NCBI RefSeq assembly: GCF_001434365.1 | Contig: NZ_AZFN01000010.1 | Location: 18,806 to 82,805, forward strand | DNA from: Limosilactobacillus gastricus DSM 16045 | Lineage (GTDB): Bacteria; Bacillota; Bacilli; Lactobacillales; Lactobacillaceae | Reading direction: 5' to 3' | DNA length: 64,000 bases | In this document: piece after piece, positions 45,372 through 56,746 of the stretch | Layout of the letters: each line of letters begins with the position of its first letter | How positions within the stretch are numbered: the stretch's first letter is position 1 | The notes under the pieces: model-generated | What the model saw: the letters and a program-made list of their open reading frames with translations, nothing else | Told to the model about the DNA's origin: nothing | Database searches by the model: none | Program-made: the position numbers and the translations under genes

Positions 45372-46118
45372 ATGGATAATTCAAACCAAAGCTTGGATTT
45401 GGAACGAATCCCAAACCATATTGCAATTATCATGGATGGTAATGGACGTTGGGCCCAAGCACGGCATCTCCCGCGAGTAGCCGGCCATCAACAAGGAATG
45501 CAAACCGTGAAAACTATTACTAAAGCCGCAAGCGATTTAGGGGTGAAGGTATTAAGTTTATATGCTTTTTCGACCGAAAATTGGAAGCGTCCCGGTGCAG
45601 AAGTTAAATTCTTAATGCAATTACCAATCAAATTCTTTAATACATTTGTGCCCGATTTGGTAAAAAATAACGTTCAGGTTCGGGTCATGGGGGATATCAG
45701 CCAATTACCAAAGGCCACCCAAAAAGCGGTTAATGATGCCATTGCCGATACGGCGGCTTGCGATGGGATGATCTTGAACTTTGCCCTAAATTACGGCGGA
45801 CGAGATGAAATCCTGCGTGCGACTAAATATCTAGCTGGACAAGTTGCCAGTGATGAATTAACCATTGACGATCTAGATGAAGACATACTTAGTCAGGCAA
45901 TGATGACTGGATCTTTAGGCGAATATGCTGATCCTGAATTATTGATTCGGACTAGTGGAGAAGAACGTATTAGCAATTTCATGCTTTGGCAATTAGCCTA
46001 TAGTGAATTTGTGTTTGTTGATGAACATTGGCCGGATTTTGATGGTGAATCACTGCGGCGCTCAATTGCCGTGTACCAAAATCGGCATCGTCGGTTTGGC
46101 GGATTAGTTAATAAGTAG
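45372..46118 (+). CDS. uppS: Undecaprenyl diphosphate synthase
   Basis: UppS makes the C55 lipid carrier of wall synthesis from FPP and eight IPP units. The 248-residue cis-prenyltransferase has HIAIIMDGNGRWAQ with the catalytic Asp, STENWKRP, and the C-terminal signature LLIRTSGEERISNFMLWQLAYSEF region. GGAGAAAAATA precedes the ATG. cdsA follows after 11 bases. Confidence 0.97.
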   Translation: MDNSNQSLDLERIPNHIAIIMDGNGRWAQARHLPRVAGHQQGMQTVKTITKAASDLGVKVLSLYAFSTENWKRPGAEVKFLMQLPIKFFNTFVPDLVKNNVQVRVMGDISQLPKATQKAVNDAIADTAACDGMILNFALNYGGRDEILRATKYLAGQVASDELTIDDLDEDILSQAMMTGSLGEYADPELLIRTSGEERISNFMLWQLAYSEFVFVDEHWPDFDGESLRRSIAVYQNRHRRFGGLVNK

Positions 46119-46129
46119 GAGGGTGTCTT

Positions 46130-46918
46130 TTGAAAACACGTGTTATAACGGCAGTAATTGCCTTAATTGTCTTTATTCCCTTTATTTTATATGGTGGTTT
46201 GCCCTTAACAATCTTCGCAATGGCTTTATCATTGATCGCTATGAGTGAATTATTAGTGATGAAAAAGATGTTTTTGACATCGTTTGCGGCTATTTTAAGC
46301 TTTTTAGGGGTTTTGGTGGTAGCCATGCCATCTTCTTGGGTCGCCTGGATGCCAGATCAGCTGGGGCGGATGTCTCTTTTATACATTATTGTTATTTTGT
46401 TACTCGCCCACACCGTCTTCCATCGCCAACGCTTTACCTTTGAAGACACAGGGGTATTAGTATTGGGGATGATCTACATTGGGTTTGGTTTCAATGCTTT
46501 TGTCATTGCTCGTTCCGTTAATTTTCAAACTCTACTATATGGCATGTTGATTGTCTGGTTAACGGACAGTTTTGCTTATATTTGTGGTCGCAAAATTGGT
46601 AAACACAAGTTGGCACCCAAGGTTAGTCCTAATAAGACTTGGGAAGGTTCGATTGCCGGTACGGTGATTGCTACCGTAGTATTAGCTATTTATCTGTTGA
46701 TTTTCCCAGTTGGCTATCATAATGTGTTCATGATGATTTTAATGACCCTGGTTTTATCAATCATTGGTCAAATTGGGGACTTAATTGAATCTGCCCTGAA
46801 ACGTTATTACGGAGTAAAAGATTCTGGGAAGATTTTGCCAGGGCATGGTGGAATCTTAGATCGCTTTGACAGTATGTTAGTGGTCTTGCCAGCAATGTAT
46901 ATTTTAGGAATACTTTAA
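46130..46918 (+). CDS. cdsA: Phosphatidate cytidylyltransferase
   Basis: CdsA makes CDP-diacylglycerol in the membrane. The 262-residue protein has about eight spans and the C-terminal signature GVKDSGKILPGHGGILDRFD. The start is a TTG, six bases after AGGAGGG. It lies between uppS and rseP as in most Firmicutes. Confidence 0.96.
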   Translation: MKTRVITAVIALIVFIPFILYGGLPLTIFAMALSLIAMSELLVMKKMFLTSFAAILSFLGVLVVAMPSSWVAWMPDQLGRMSLLYIIVILLLAHTVFHRQRFTFEDTGVLVLGMIYIGFGFNAFVIARSVNFQTLLYGMLIVWLTDSFAYICGRKIGKHKLAPKVSPNKTWEGSIAGTVIATVVLAIYLLIFPVGYHNVFMMILMTLVLSIIGQIGDLIESALKRYYGVKDSGKILPGHGGILDRFDSMLVVLPAMYILGIL

Positions 46919-46933
46919 TACGAGGTAAGTTAT

Positions 46934-48202
46934 TTGATAATTACGATTATTGCATTTATTATCATTTTCGGAATTTTAGTCCTAGTTCATGAATACGGGC
47001 ATTATTTCTTTGCTAAGCGTGCCGGAATTTTGGTTCGTGAATTTTCGATTGGTATGGGGCCAAAAATCTGGTGGAAACGACGCCATGGGACCACTTATAC
47101 GATTCGGATTTTACCATTAGGTGGCTATGTTCGCATGGCCGGAATGGATGATGATAGTGACTCGTTGCGACCTGGTTTAGCTGTTTCATTACAGTTAAAC
47201 GATCAAGGGAAAGTTACGACGATTAATGCCAGCAATCAAACAACTCTCTTTCAAGGAGTTCCCTTGCGGGTAGTTGATTTTGATCTGGAAAAGGACCTTT
47301 GGATTAGTGGCTACTTGAGTGATGATGAAACAGAAGTTAAACGCTATGATGTAGATCATGATGCTACCATCATCGAAAAGGATGGCACGGAAGTTCGGAT
47401 TGCTCCTTTAGACGTTCAATTTAATTCGGCCAGTCTACCAGCACGGATGATGACCAACTTTGCTGGTGCCATGAACAATTTCATCTTATCACTGGTGGTG
47501 TTTGTGATTGTAGGTTTTATGGTAGCAGCGATTCCGACTAATAGTAATCGCTTGGGATCGGTCGTTGATAATTCACCGGCTGCTAAAGCTGGCTTAAAGG
47601 CCAATGATCAAATTACCAAGATTAATTCTACTACGGTTAAGAACTGGGACACGATGTCGTCATACATTTCCGATCAACCGGGAAAGAAGTTGCAAATTAC
47701 TTACGTAAGGAATGGCGTTACCCACCATACGAGTGCCACCACGAAAAAGATTGTTCAAAATGGGCAAAGTTATGGTCAACTAGGAATTACCGAAAAGACT
47801 ACTACCAATTTTAAGGCTCGTTTGGGCTATGGATGGCACATGTTTACCTACTCAGCTACGTTAATCTTTACGACTTTGGGCCACATGTTCACCCGTGGCT
47901 TCTCCTTAAACGATTTAGGTGGACCAGTCGCGATTTATGCGGGGACATCTCAAGCAACTTCACTTGGGGTTACGGGAGTCCTAAGCTTTTTAGCGATGCT
48001 TTCTATTAATTTAGGAATTGTCAATCTATTACCAATTCCCGCTTTAGATGGTGGTAAATTATTATTGAATATCTGCGAAGCGATTATTCGGCGGCCAATA
48101 CCAGAGAAATTTGAATTAGCCATTAATTTAATCGGTTTTGCCTTTTTAATGTTATTAATGATTCTAGTGACTTGGAATGACATCCAACGTTACTTTATGT
48201 AG
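46934..48202 (+). CDS. rseP: RseP/RasP site-2 intramembrane metalloprotease
   Basis: This zinc protease cuts proteins inside the membrane, such as anti-sigma factors. The 422-residue protein starts with TTG after CGAGGTAAG. The metal site HEYGH is at residues 19-23 in the first span; a PDZ domain is centred near VVDNSPAAKAGLKANDQI, and the second metal motif is NLLPIPALDGGKLL. The order cdsA-rseP-proS is conserved. Confidence 0.96.
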   Translation: MIITIIAFIIIFGILVLVHEYGHYFFAKRAGILVREFSIGMGPKIWWKRRHGTTYTIRILPLGGYVRMAGMDDDSDSLRPGLAVSLQLNDQGKVTTINASNQTTLFQGVPLRVVDFDLEKDLWISGYLSDDETEVKRYDVDHDATIIEKDGTEVRIAPLDVQFNSASLPARMMTNFAGAMNNFILSLVVFVIVGFMVAAIPTNSNRLGSVVDNSPAAKAGLKANDQITKINSTTVKNWDTMSSYISDQPGKKLQITYVRNGVTHHTSATTKKIVQNGQSYGQLGITEKTTTNFKARLGYGWHMFTYSATLIFTTLGHMFTRGFSLNDLGGPVAIYAGTSQATSLGVTGVLSFLAMLSINLGIVNLLPIPALDGGKLLLNICEAIIRRPIPEKFELAINLIGFAFLMLLMILVTWNDIQRYFM

Positions 48203-48214
48203 AAGGAGATCAGA

Positions 48215-49945
48215 ATGAAACAATCACGAATTTTAATGCCGACGCTGAAAGAAGCGCCAAGTGATGCGGAGGCGATTAGTCACCAAATGATGGTGCGCGC
48301 CGGCTATATTTATCAGGTTTCGGCCGGGGTTTGGGCTTACCTGCCCTTAGCGGACCGAGTAATCAAAAAGATTAACCAGATTATTCGCGAGGAAATGGAT
48401 AAAATTGAGGCTGTTGAAATGATGACGCCGGTCTTATTGCCAGCGGAGTTATGGCAACAATCCCAACGATATGAATCGTATGGTCCCAATTTATTCAAGC
48501 TTAAAGATCGCAAAGCGCGGGATATGATTTTAGGACCGACGCACGAAGAGACCTTTACTGAAATTATTCGTGATTCTATTCATTCCTACAAGAAGTTGCC
48601 GTTGGTCTTATATCAGATTCAAGATAAATTACGGGATGAAGATCGACCTCGGTACGGAATCTTACGGGGAAAAGAATTCATCATGAAGGATGCCTATTCC
48701 TTTACTGCTGATCAGGCGGGTTTGGATAAGGTCTATGATCAAATGGCCGTTGCATATCGGAACATTTTTGACCGTGTTGGCTTGGATTATAAAGTCATTT
48801 ATGCCGACTCCGGTGCCATGGGTGGAAATGGGTCACAAGAATTTTCAGCTCCAGCTGCGGTAGGTGAAGATACCATTGCATATACAGATGGTGATTACGC
48901 AGCTAATATTGAAATTGCTAAGAGTCAGTTCACCGGAGTTCAACAAACGGCCGCTACTGAAACCATGGAAAAAGTAGCTACCCCTGGAGCTCATACGGTT
49001 GACGAGGCTGCTGAAAGTTTAGGCTTGCCGGCTAGTCAGGTGCTGAAATCAATGTTTTACATGGCAACGATTGATGGTGAAGAATCACCGATCATGGTGT
49101 TAATGCGGGGAAATGACGAAGTTAATGAAGTTAAGGTTGCTAGTCATCTAAAAGCTGATGAACTTCGCTTAGCTACGGAAGAGGAAGCTGAACAATTGTT
49201 AGGTGCACATCCCGGCTCCTTAGGTCCTGTTGGGGTTGGTGAAAATGTCACGATCTTGGCAGATGAGTATGTCAAGGTCTTGGTCAATATGGCCCTAGGT
49301 GCAAATGATGATGGTTATCACTATCGGAATGCTAACTTAGATCGTGATTTTAGGGTTGATGCATTTGGAGATTTCCGGAATGTTCAAGAAGGTGAATTAG
49401 CTCCCGATGGTATGCCTTTGAAGTTTACGCGGGGAATTGAAATTGGTCATATCTTCAAATTAGGAACCCGCTATTCAGAAACCCTTGGTGCGAAAGTGCT
49501 TGATCAAAACGGTCGTGAAACTGACGTGATCATGGGATCATATGGGATTGGAATTTCTCGATTATTGTCAGCTATTGCGGAACAGAATGCAGATGAGCAG
49601 GGATTAGTTTGGCCCGATAGTGTTGCACCATTTGATGTCCATGTAATTCCAGTTAACCCTAAGAAGACGGATCAAATGGAACTTGCCGAAAAGTTAACCC
49701 AAGAATTGGAATCCGCAGGCTACGAAGTTCTAGTTGATGATCGTCAGGAACGCGCCGGCGTTAAATTTGCGGATGCGGATTTGATTGGCTTACCAATTCG
49801 GGTGACTGTTGGTAAAAAAGCTTCAGAAGGCATTGTCGAAATTAAACTGCGGCGAACTGGCGAAACCTTGGAAGTTAATGCAGAAGAATTGGTTACCAAT
49901 ATTGGAATTTTATTAAAGCAAGCTGCCGATACAAGTGAAGATTAG
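48215..49945 (+). CDS. proS: Prolyl-tRNA synthetase
   Basis: ProS charges tRNA-Pro. The 576-residue protein is the bacterial type, with class II motif 2 (RDEDRPRYGILRGKEF) and motif 3 (GIGISRLLSAIAEQ), an editing (YbaK-like) insertion from about residue 240 to 380, and the C-terminal anticodon-binding domain (VDDRQERAGVKFADADLIG). AGAAGGAGATC precedes the ATG. No T-box precedes it. Confidence 0.97.
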   Translation: MKQSRILMPTLKEAPSDAEAISHQMMVRAGYIYQVSAGVWAYLPLADRVIKKINQIIREEMDKIEAVEMMTPVLLPAELWQQSQRYESYGPNLFKLKDRKARDMILGPTHEETFTEIIRDSIHSYKKLPLVLYQIQDKLRDEDRPRYGILRGKEFIMKDAYSFTADQAGLDKVYDQMAVAYRNIFDRVGLDYKVIYADSGAMGGNGSQEFSAPAAVGEDTIAYTDGDYAANIEIAKSQFTGVQQTAATETMEKVATPGAHTVDEAAESLGLPASQVLKSMFYMATIDGEESPIMVLMRGNDEVNEVKVASHLKADELRLATEEEAEQLLGAHPGSLGPVGVGENVTILADEYVKVLVNMALGANDDGYHYRNANLDRDFRVDAFGDFRNVQEGELAPDGMPLKFTRGIEIGHIFKLGTRYSETLGAKVLDQNGRETDVIMGSYGIGISRLLSAIAEQNADEQGLVWPDSVAPFDVHVIPVNPKKTDQMELAEKLTQELESAGYEVLVDDRQERAGVKFADADLIGLPIRVTVGKKASEGIVEIKLRRTGETLEVNAEELVTNIGILLKQAADTSED

Positions 49946-49950
49946 TAATG

Positions 49951-49979
49951 GGTTCGATGTCTTTGGCATCGACCTTTTT
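49951..49979 (+). terminator. Terminator after proS
   Basis: GGTTCGATG and CATCGACC form a stem with one bulged base, and TTTTTG follows. Some read-through to polC is likely, since no polC promoter is seen. Confidence 0.7.
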
Positions 49980-50002
49980 GCCTTTCAAGATGGAGAAATG
50001 TA

Positions 50003-53000
50003 ATGGCTTTAAGTTCAAAAGAACAATTTAATAAATTACTTCAACAAATTAATTTTACCGATCCATCCTTATCAAATGGGGAATTAACTCAAGTAACGGT
50101 TCACCAAAAATCTCGGGTATGGGAATTATATATTCATTTAGATCAGGTGTTGCCATATCCAGTTTTCCAACAGTTTTATCAGGCCATGGTGATGAGCTTT
50201 CAACATTTGGCGCAAGCCAATGTTAAAATTCACATTGCGACTGAGACTACCAGTTTAGATAATCAACTCGTGGGCGCTTATTGGTCAGGGGTTATTAAAA
50301 TGGTTGCTGGCGATACTGGAATGGCTCGTGAATTAAGTCAAACCAAGGAACCCCAGGTCGTTGATAATCAAGTTCAATTAACCTTAGAAAATGCGAAAGT
50401 CGCAGAATTTGTTCAACGGCGCTTACTAGGCTTAATTGAGACCGGCTACCAAGAGGTAGGTTTCCCGGCCTTTCGAATTAAAACCTTTGTGGATGAAGAT
50501 GCGTCTGTTGCTAAACGGGAGGCTATTCAGGCTAAACAAGAGGCGGCAGAACAAAAGTTAATGGCTCAAGCCATGCAACAAATCCAACAACATAAGGAAC
50601 AAAGCCAGGCCCTTGAGCCGGTTGATGGTCCCGTGGTAATTGGTAAGGAAATCAATCCTAAATTTGAGTTGCAACGGATGCGGACCATTGTGGAAGAAGA
50701 ACGGAGCGTAGTTGTTGAAGGCTATGTCTTTGCTAAAGAAATTCGCGAATTACGTTCGGGTCGTCAGTTGATGGTAATTGAGATTACGGACTATACTTCC
50801 TCTTTTGCCGTGAAGAAATTTTCTCGTGATAAAAATGATGAAGCTCAATTTAATGCCCTGAAAGAAGGAATGTGGGTCAAAGTTCGTGGATCGGTGCAAG
50901 AAGACACCTACATGAATGACCTTACCATTAATGCTTATGACATTAATCAAGTTTCCCACCAAGAACGTCAAGATACCGCTCCCGAAGGTGAAAAACGAGT
51001 TGAGTTGCATCTACATTCGACCATGAGTACCATGGATGCGACCAATTCGGTCGGAGATTACGTTAAACAGGCGATTAAGTGGGGGCACCCGGCGATCGCT
51101 ATCACTGATCATGCTGGCGTTCAAGCTTATCCAGAAGCTTTTAATACCGCTTATGATGGTAAGAAGAAACAGGATAAGATTAAGATGCTCTATGGGGTCG
51201 AAGCCAATGTGGTTGATGACGGGGTACCTTTAGTTTATAACGAAGACCATACCGCCTTAGCTGGTCACGTTTACGTGATTTTTGACGTGGAAACCACGGG
51301 ATTGTCGGCAATCTATGATCGCTTGATTCAGGTTTCGGCGGTGAAGATGCAAGACGGCGAAGTCCTTGATCGTTTTGATGAATTCATCGATCCCGGTTTT
51401 CCTTTGTCAGCCCAAACCACCGAATTAACAAGTATTACCAATGAAATGGTGCGAGGATCCAAGACGGAAGCAGAAGTGCTGCAATTATTCCGGGACTTTT
51501 GTGGGGACGCAATTATTGCTGGTCACAACGTTTCTTTTGATTTGGGATTTATGAATACGGCTTATGACCGGGCTCACATGTCCATAATTTCTGCGCCAGT
51601 AATTGATACATTACCGTTGGCCCGTTTCTTGTATCCAGATTTGCGGGGGTATCGTTTGAATACCCTAAGTAAGAAGTTCAAAATTCCTTTGGAACACCAT
51701 CACTTGGCCAGCTTTGATTCGGAAGCAACGGGTCATCTGCTACATATTTTCTTAAAAGAAGCAGAAGAACGCTATCAGATTCAATTTGTGGATGACCTAA
51801 ACAAGCACATGGCGGATAATAATGCTTTTCGGCATGCTCGTCCCTTCCACGTGTCGATTATTGCGCAAACCCAAGCCGGCTTAAAGAATCTCTATAAGTT
51901 GATTTCGATGTCCAATGTTGATTACTTCTATCGGGTCCCACGAATTCCACGGAGTGTTTTAAATCAATATCGTGAGGGCTTATTGTTAGGAAGCGCATGT
52001 GCCAATGGGGAAGTCTTTACGGCCATGATGCAAAAGGGTTATGCCGAGGCAAAACAAAAAGCGCGTTACTACGACTATTTGGAAGTTCAACCTAAACCCA
52101 ATTACATGCCTTTAATTGAACAACAGATGGTGGCGGATGAGGGTCATCTTGAAGACATCATCAAGAATATGGTGAAGTTGGGTCAAGAATTGGACAAACC
52201 AGTAGTGGCGACGGGTGATGCCCATTACTTGAATCCAGAAGATGCTATCTACCGGAAGATTTTAATTAGTTCGCAAGGGGGAGCTAACCAACTGAACCGG
52301 ACCCAACGTCCTGAAGTACCCTTCCGAACGACTGATGAAATGTTAGCGCTCTTTGATTTCTTAGGTGAGGAAACGGCTCAGCAGATTGTGGTTACTAATA
52401 CCCAAGCAGTTGCCCAAATGGTAGATGATGGGATCCATCCAGTGCAAGATAAACTGTATCCACCGAACATTCCCGGGGCTAATGATGAACTTTATAACCG
52501 GACCTGGGAAACGGCCAAAAAATGGTATGGTGAAAACATGCCGGATTTCGTCAAAGAGCGGATTAAGATTGAACTTGATAGTATCATTGGCAATGGATTT
52601 GCTGTAATCTACTTAATTGCTCAACGGTTAGTAGCCAAATCCAATAAAGATGGTTATTTGGTTGGTTCGCGGGGATCGGTTGGTTCTAGTGTGGTGGCAA
52701 CCTTCACTGGGATTACTGAAGTCAATCCGTTGCCCCCACATTATCGTTGTCCGCAGTGTCAGCACAGCGAGTTCTTCACTAAAGGGGAGTATAGTTCGGG
52801 CTTTGATTTACCCGATAAGAACTGTCCAGAATGTGGGACCCCGATGATCGGTGACGGGCACGATATTCCCTTCCAAACCTTCTTAGGATTTAGTGGTAAT
52901 AAGGTTCCCGATATCGATTTGAACTTCTCGGGGGACTATCAACCAATTGCTCATAATTATATGAAAGTGCTCTTTGGTGAAAACAATGTTTACCGAGCCG

Positions 53001-54337
53001 GAACGATTGGTACGGTGGCGGATAAGACGGCCTACGGTTACGTCAAAGGCTATGAGCGCGATCATGAAATTCAATTCCGTAAAGCCGAAGAAGATCGGTT
53101 AGCGAAAGGGGCAACGGGGGTTAAACGAACCACTGGGCAACACCCGGCCGGAATTTTGATTGTGCCGGATGATAAGGAAATTTATGATTTTACGCCTGTC
53201 CAATATCCAGCAGATGACCAAAGTGCTGCTTGGGAAACCACACACTTTGATTTCCATTCGATTCACGATAATATTTTGAAAATGGATATTTTAGGACATG
53301 ATGATCCTACAATGATTCGGGCCTTACAAGATTTATCAGGAATTGATCCTCAAACAATACCGATGGATGATCCTGGGGTGATGAGTCTCTTCTCAAGTCC
53401 TGAGCAATTGGGCGTGACCGAAGAACAAATTAACAGTAAAACCGGGACCCTGGGAATTCCCGAATTTGGGACCCGGTTCGTCCGTGGAATGTTGGAAGAT
53501 ACTCATCCTTCGAACTATTCGGAATTATTACAAATTTCCGGTTTATCCCACGGGACTGGCGTGTGGTTGGAAAATGCCCAAGAATTAATTCAAAAGGGGA
53601 CGGCCACGATTGCTAATGTGATTGGATGTCGGGATAACATTATGACCGACTTAATTCACTATGGTCTTGATTCGGAAACATCTTTCCAAGTAATGGAACA
53701 TGTCCGTAAAGGAAAGGGAATTCCAGATGAGTGGCAAGAAAAAATGCTGGAAGTTGGCGTTCCCCAATGGTATCTTGATTCATGTTTAAAGATTAAGTAT
53801 ATGTTCCCACGGGCCCATGCAGCTGCTTATGTGTTGATGGCTCTGCGAATTGCTTACTTTAAGACTTATTTCCCACTGGTTTACTATGCCGCTTTCTTCT
53901 CCGTTCGGGCGGATGACTTTGATGTTGTTGCCATGTCGCGAGGCAAAGAAGCGGTTAAAGCTGCCATGAAGGAAATTAATGATAAGGGGAATGATGCCTC
54001 TGCTAAGGAAAAGGGGCTCTTAACCATCCTAGAATTAGCTAACGAAATGTTGGAACGGGGATTCAAGTTTAAGATGGTTGACCTAGAACGTTCGGATGCC
54101 ACTGATTGGTTAATGGATGGTGATGATACCTTGATTGCGCCGTTTAGAGCCATTCCTGGTTTAGGGATCAACGTTGCAAAACAGATCGTGGCGGCACGTG
54201 AGGAAAAAGAATTTCTCTCGAAACAAGATTTAAAGGAGCGGGGGAAGGTTTCCAATACCTTAATTGAGTTTATGACAGAAAATCATGTGCTTGATGCATT
54301 ACCAGACGAAAATCAGTTAAGTTTATTTGATTTTTAA
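50003..54337 (+). CDS. polC: DNA polymerase III alpha subunit, PolC type
   Basis: PolC is the main replicative polymerase of Firmicutes. The 1444-residue protein has an N-terminal helical domain, an OB fold ([19 protein letters not shown]), a PHP domain ([17 protein letters not shown]) split by a DEDDh proofreading exonuclease ([19 protein letters not shown]), a zinc-finger (CPQCQ and CPECG, about residues 915-955), the palm with [12 protein letters not shown], and the C-terminal duplex-binding part. Length is normal. Confidence 0.98.
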   Translation: MALSSKEQFNKLLQQINFTDPSLSNGELTQVTVHQKSRVWELYIHLDQVLPYPVFQQFYQAMVMSFQHLAQANVKIHIATETTSLDNQLVGAYWSGVIKMVAGDTGMARELSQTKEPQVVDNQVQLTLENAKVAEFVQRRLLGLIETGYQEVGFPAFRIKTFVDEDASVAKREAIQAKQEAAEQKLMAQAMQQIQQHKEQSQALEPVDGPVVIGKEINPKFELQRMRTIVEEERSVVVEGYVFAKEIRELRSGRQLMVIEITDYTSSFAVKKFSRDKNDEAQFNALKEGMWVKVRGSVQEDTYMNDLTINAYDINQVSHQERQDTAPEGEKRVELHLHSTMSTMDATNSVGDYVKQAIKWGHPAIAITDHAGVQAYPEAFNTAYDGKKKQDKIKMLYGVEANVVDDGVPLVYNEDHTALAGHVYVIFDVETTGLSAIYDRLIQVSAVKMQDGEVLDRFDEFIDPGFPLSAQTTELTSITNEMVRGSKTEAEVLQLFRDFCGDAIIAGHNVSFDLGFMNTAYDRAHMSIISAPVIDTLPLARFLYPDLRGYRLNTLSKKFKIPLEHHHLASFDSEATGHLLHIFLKEAEERYQIQFVDDLNKHMADNNAFRHARPFHVSIIAQTQAGLKNLYKLISMSNVDYFYRVPRIPRSVLNQYREGLLLGSACANGEVFTAMMQKGYAEAKQKARYYDYLEVQPKPNYMPLIEQQMVADEGHLEDIIKNMVKLGQELDKPVVATGDAHYLNPEDAIYRKILISSQGGANQLNRTQRPEVPFRTTDEMLALFDFLGEETAQQIVVTNTQAVAQMVDDGIHPVQDKLYPPNIPGANDELYNRTWETAKKWYGENMPDFVKERIKIELDSIIGNGFAVIYLIAQRLVAKSNKDGYLVGSRGSVGSSVVATFTGITEVNPLPPHYRCPQCQHSEFFTKGEYSSGFDLPDKNCPECGTPMIGDGHDIPFQTFLGFSGNKVPDIDLNFSGDYQPIAHNYMKVLFGENNVYRAGTIGTVADKTAYGYVKGYERDHEIQFRKAEEDRLAKGATGVKRTTGQHPAGILIVPDDKEIYDFTPVQYPADDQSAAWETTHFDFHSIHDNILKMDILGHDDPTMIRALQDLSGIDPQTIPMDDPGVMSLFSSPEQLGVTEEQINSKTGTLGIPEFGTRFVRGMLEDTHPSNYSELLQISGLSHGTGVWLENAQELIQKGTATIANVIGCRDNIMTDLIHYGLDSETSFQVMEHVRKGKGIPDEWQEKMLEVGVPQWYLDSCLKIKYMFPRAHAAAYVLMALRIAYFKTYFPLVYYAAFFSVRADDFDVVAMSRGKEAVKAAMKEINDKGNDASAKEKGLLTILELANEMLERGFKFKMVDLERSDATDWLMDGDDTLIAPFRAIPGLGINVAKQIVAAREEKEFLSKQDLKERGKVSNTLIEFMTENHVLDALPDENQLSLFDF

Positions 54338-54341
54338 TATT

Positions 54342-54379
54342 AACATCGATCTACCTTGACATGGGTCGATGTTTTTTTT
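54342..54379 (+). terminator. Terminator after polC
   Basis: AACATCGATC (54342-54351) pairs with GGTCGATGTT (54364-54373), and a run of eight T bases follows (54372-54379). Confidence 0.88.
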
Positions 54380-54393
54380 AAACTCTTTCATTA

Positions 54394-54402
54394 TGCTATA
54401 CT
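54394..54402 (+). promoter_or_regulatory. Extended -10 promoter of the Clp gene
   Basis: TG, one base, then TATACT (54397-54402). The -35 region is only a T run. I see no tandem CtsR heptads and no CIRCE element. Confidence 0.55.
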
Positions 54403-54461
54403 AACCATAAATAAGGGTTAATTGTCATAAGAAAGTAGGACAGTTTTAGGAGGACTAACTT

Positions 54462-56633
54462 ATGGCAAGACAAAATGATCGCTTAGTTGATCAAGCCTTA
54501 AATGAGGCTCATCAATTAGCGGTAGCAAGACAAAATTATCAATTAGACATTCCGCATCTCTGGTCAGTACTTATCCAACCAGATTATTCGGCAGCCGATT
54601 TTTATCAAGGCTTAGGCGTTAATCTTGATCGACTTCGCACCATCGTTGATCAAGAATTAGACAAACTACCGCGGTTTGAGCAAAGCGATTCAACCCGTTA
54701 TGGTAAGACCTACAGTCAACGCTTGAAACGTTTGTTGGATCGGGCTGAACAGTATCAAAGAGAATTTGCGGATGAAAGATTAATGGTTGAACATTTGATT
54801 TTAGCTTTAAATCAACAAGCTAGTAATCCCATCACCATTTTTTTGCGGGCACAATTGGTTAATGAAGATCGGTTGATAGCGGCTTTAAATAAGTCCAAAC
54901 CATTAAGCAATAATCAAACCGACAACGGACCCAAATATCTGCAAGAATTACAAGCTGATTCTGATCTACCTGTAATCGGTCGGCAGAGTGAACTAACCGA
55001 TTTAATTCGGGTCTTGAATCGACAAACTAAAAACAACGCGCTCCTGGTGGGACCCCCGGGCGTTGGTAAACGGACGATTATCAGAGACCTAATCAAACAT
55101 TTGGATCAGACTAAGGCCACCAAAATTTATCGACTAGACTTAGGTCAGCTAGTGGCCGGAACTAAATATCGCGGCGAGTTTGAAGAGCGCTTTACAAAGC
55201 TGCTGAATAATTTGCAAGACCTGGATGAAAAAATTATTCTTTACGTTGATGACTTACCGGGATTAACGACCATTGGTCAGGCAGATGGCGCCATTAGTGC
55301 GGCTGAAATGCTTAAACCGATTCTTGAAGCGGGCACAATCCAGTTAGTTACCTCGATGACTCATGCCGAGTTTCGCGAAAGTCTTGATCCCGACCCCGCT
55401 TTAGCGCGTCATTTTCAAAGAATTCCCATTGAAGAACCAAGTGAACGGGAAGTAACTGAGATTTTAGCAGTGTGGGAGGACCGTTTTGCTGCTTATCATG
55501 GGGTCAGTTATCAAGGGGATTGTATAAGGGTAGCAATTAATTTGTCCAAACGATACCTGAGTGAACGGGCTTTACCCGATAAAGCCTTGGACTTATTAGA
55601 TGAAGCGGGCGCCATGCAAGGTAATGATGGGTCCAAAGAAGTAACCCCTGAAGATTTAGCTTATATTGTTGAGCGTCATACCGGGGTGAAAGTGCGTGGA
55701 GTAATGGCAACGGAACGGGATCACTTATTAAACTTAGTGCCGATGCTGCACGCTAAAATTATTGGCCAAAATGAGGCGGTCGAAAAAGTTGCCAATGCGA
55801 TCATTCGGTCGCGGGCAGGGATTCAAAACCCTCAGCGGCCAATCGGTTCTTTCCTCTTCTTAGGGCCAACTGGGGTCGGTAAAACGGCCTTAGCAAAGCG
55901 TTTAGCTGAAGTTTTGTATGGCGACCAAAATGAAATGATCCGGATTGATATGTCGGAATACATGGAAAAACATGCGGTGGCTCGACTAGTCGGTCCACCA
56001 CCAGGTTATGTTGGCTATGAAGAAGGGGGACAGTTAACGGAAGCAGTCCGTCAACGGATGTCAGCAGTCATTCTGTTAGATGAAATTGAAAAGGCGCATC
56101 CAGATGTCTTTAATCTTCTTTTACAACTGCTTGATGAAGGTCGACTTACTGATGCTAAAGGTCGGACGATTGATTTTAAAAACACGATTTTGATCATGAC
56201 TTCTAATTTGGGATCAACGAAAATCTTGGAAAGTTTAGAAGAAAATGGGGAACTCGTTTCTTCTACCAGAAATTCGGTTCTAGAAGACTTAAAACATCAA
56301 TTCCGACCAGAATTTTTAAATCGAATTGATGATATTATTCTCTTTAATCCGCTGACTAGTATTGATGCCGAGCAAATTGTTAAGTTAATGCTAGCCGAAT
56401 TAACCGAACGGCTGCAAAATCAGCATGTTAACCTTGAATTTGATCCGGCTGTCGTTACCTATCTAGCCCAAGTCGGTTTCGATCCGGTCTTTGGGGCCCG
56501 ACCTTTACAAAGAACGATTGTTCAAATGATCGAAACGCCGTTAGCAAATAAAATTATTAGACAAGCGCCGGATGATTCTTCAACCTATTACATTACCCAA
56601 GATCAAGACCGGTTCACAATCAACCAAAAATAG
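54462..56633 (+). CDS. Clp/Hsp100 ATPase lacking a middle domain
   Basis: The 723-residue AAA+ chaperone has a Clp-N domain (1-145), NBD1 and NBD2, but only about 45 residues between the NBDs, so the ClpB/ClpC middle domain is absent. NBD2 is intact (Walker A GPTGVGKT at 468-475; ILLDE at 537-541). NBD1 has GPPGVGKR (197-204), a Walker B ending in DD (263-264) in place of DE, and R316-H317 where ClpB has RR. No VGF-like ClpP loop follows SNLGS. An AGGAGG site precedes the ATG. Disaggregation is more likely than proteolysis. Confidence 0.88.
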   Translation: MARQNDRLVDQALNEAHQLAVARQNYQLDIPHLWSVLIQPDYSAADFYQGLGVNLDRLRTIVDQELDKLPRFEQSDSTRYGKTYSQRLKRLLDRAEQYQREFADERLMVEHLILALNQQASNPITIFLRAQLVNEDRLIAALNKSKPLSNNQTDNGPKYLQELQADSDLPVIGRQSELTDLIRVLNRQTKNNALLVGPPGVGKRTIIRDLIKHLDQTKATKIYRLDLGQLVAGTKYRGEFEERFTKLLNNLQDLDEKIILYVDDLPGLTTIGQADGAISAAEMLKPILEAGTIQLVTSMTHAEFRESLDPDPALARHFQRIPIEEPSEREVTEILAVWEDRFAAYHGVSYQGDCIRVAINLSKRYLSERALPDKALDLLDEAGAMQGNDGSKEVTPEDLAYIVERHTGVKVRGVMATERDHLLNLVPMLHAKIIGQNEAVEKVANAIIRSRAGIQNPQRPIGSFLFLGPTGVGKTALAKRLAEVLYGDQNEMIRIDMSEYMEKHAVARLVGPPPGYVGYEEGGQLTEAVRQRMSAVILLDEIEKAHPDVFNLLLQLLDEGRLTDAKGRTIDFKNTILIMTSNLGSTKILESLEENGELVSSTRNSVLEDLKHQFRPEFLNRIDDIILFNPLTSIDAEQIVKLMLAELTERLQNQHVNLEFDPAVVTYLAQVGFDPVFGARPLQRTIVQMIETPLANKIIRQAPDDSSTYYITQDQDRFTINQK

Positions 56634-56662
56634 TTGTTATGTTTCACAAGTGAAGCAAATTT

Positions 56663-56699
56663 AAAATCCGTTGATATACATGACATATCAACGGATTTT
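56663..56699 (+). terminator. Terminator after the Clp gene
   Basis: AAAATCCGTTGATAT (56663-56677) pairs perfectly with ATATCAACGGATTTT (56685-56699), and the tail is T-rich. Confidence 0.88.
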
Positions 56700-56746
56700 A
56701 TTTATATAACATCACAAAAACTATTTATTTTTCACAAACTAGTTGA

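Noticed and set aside
54403..54461. Possible CtsR operator before the Clp gene
   Set aside because: GGTTAATTGTCATAA has only partial heptad matches and lacks the three-base spacer of the CtsR consensus.
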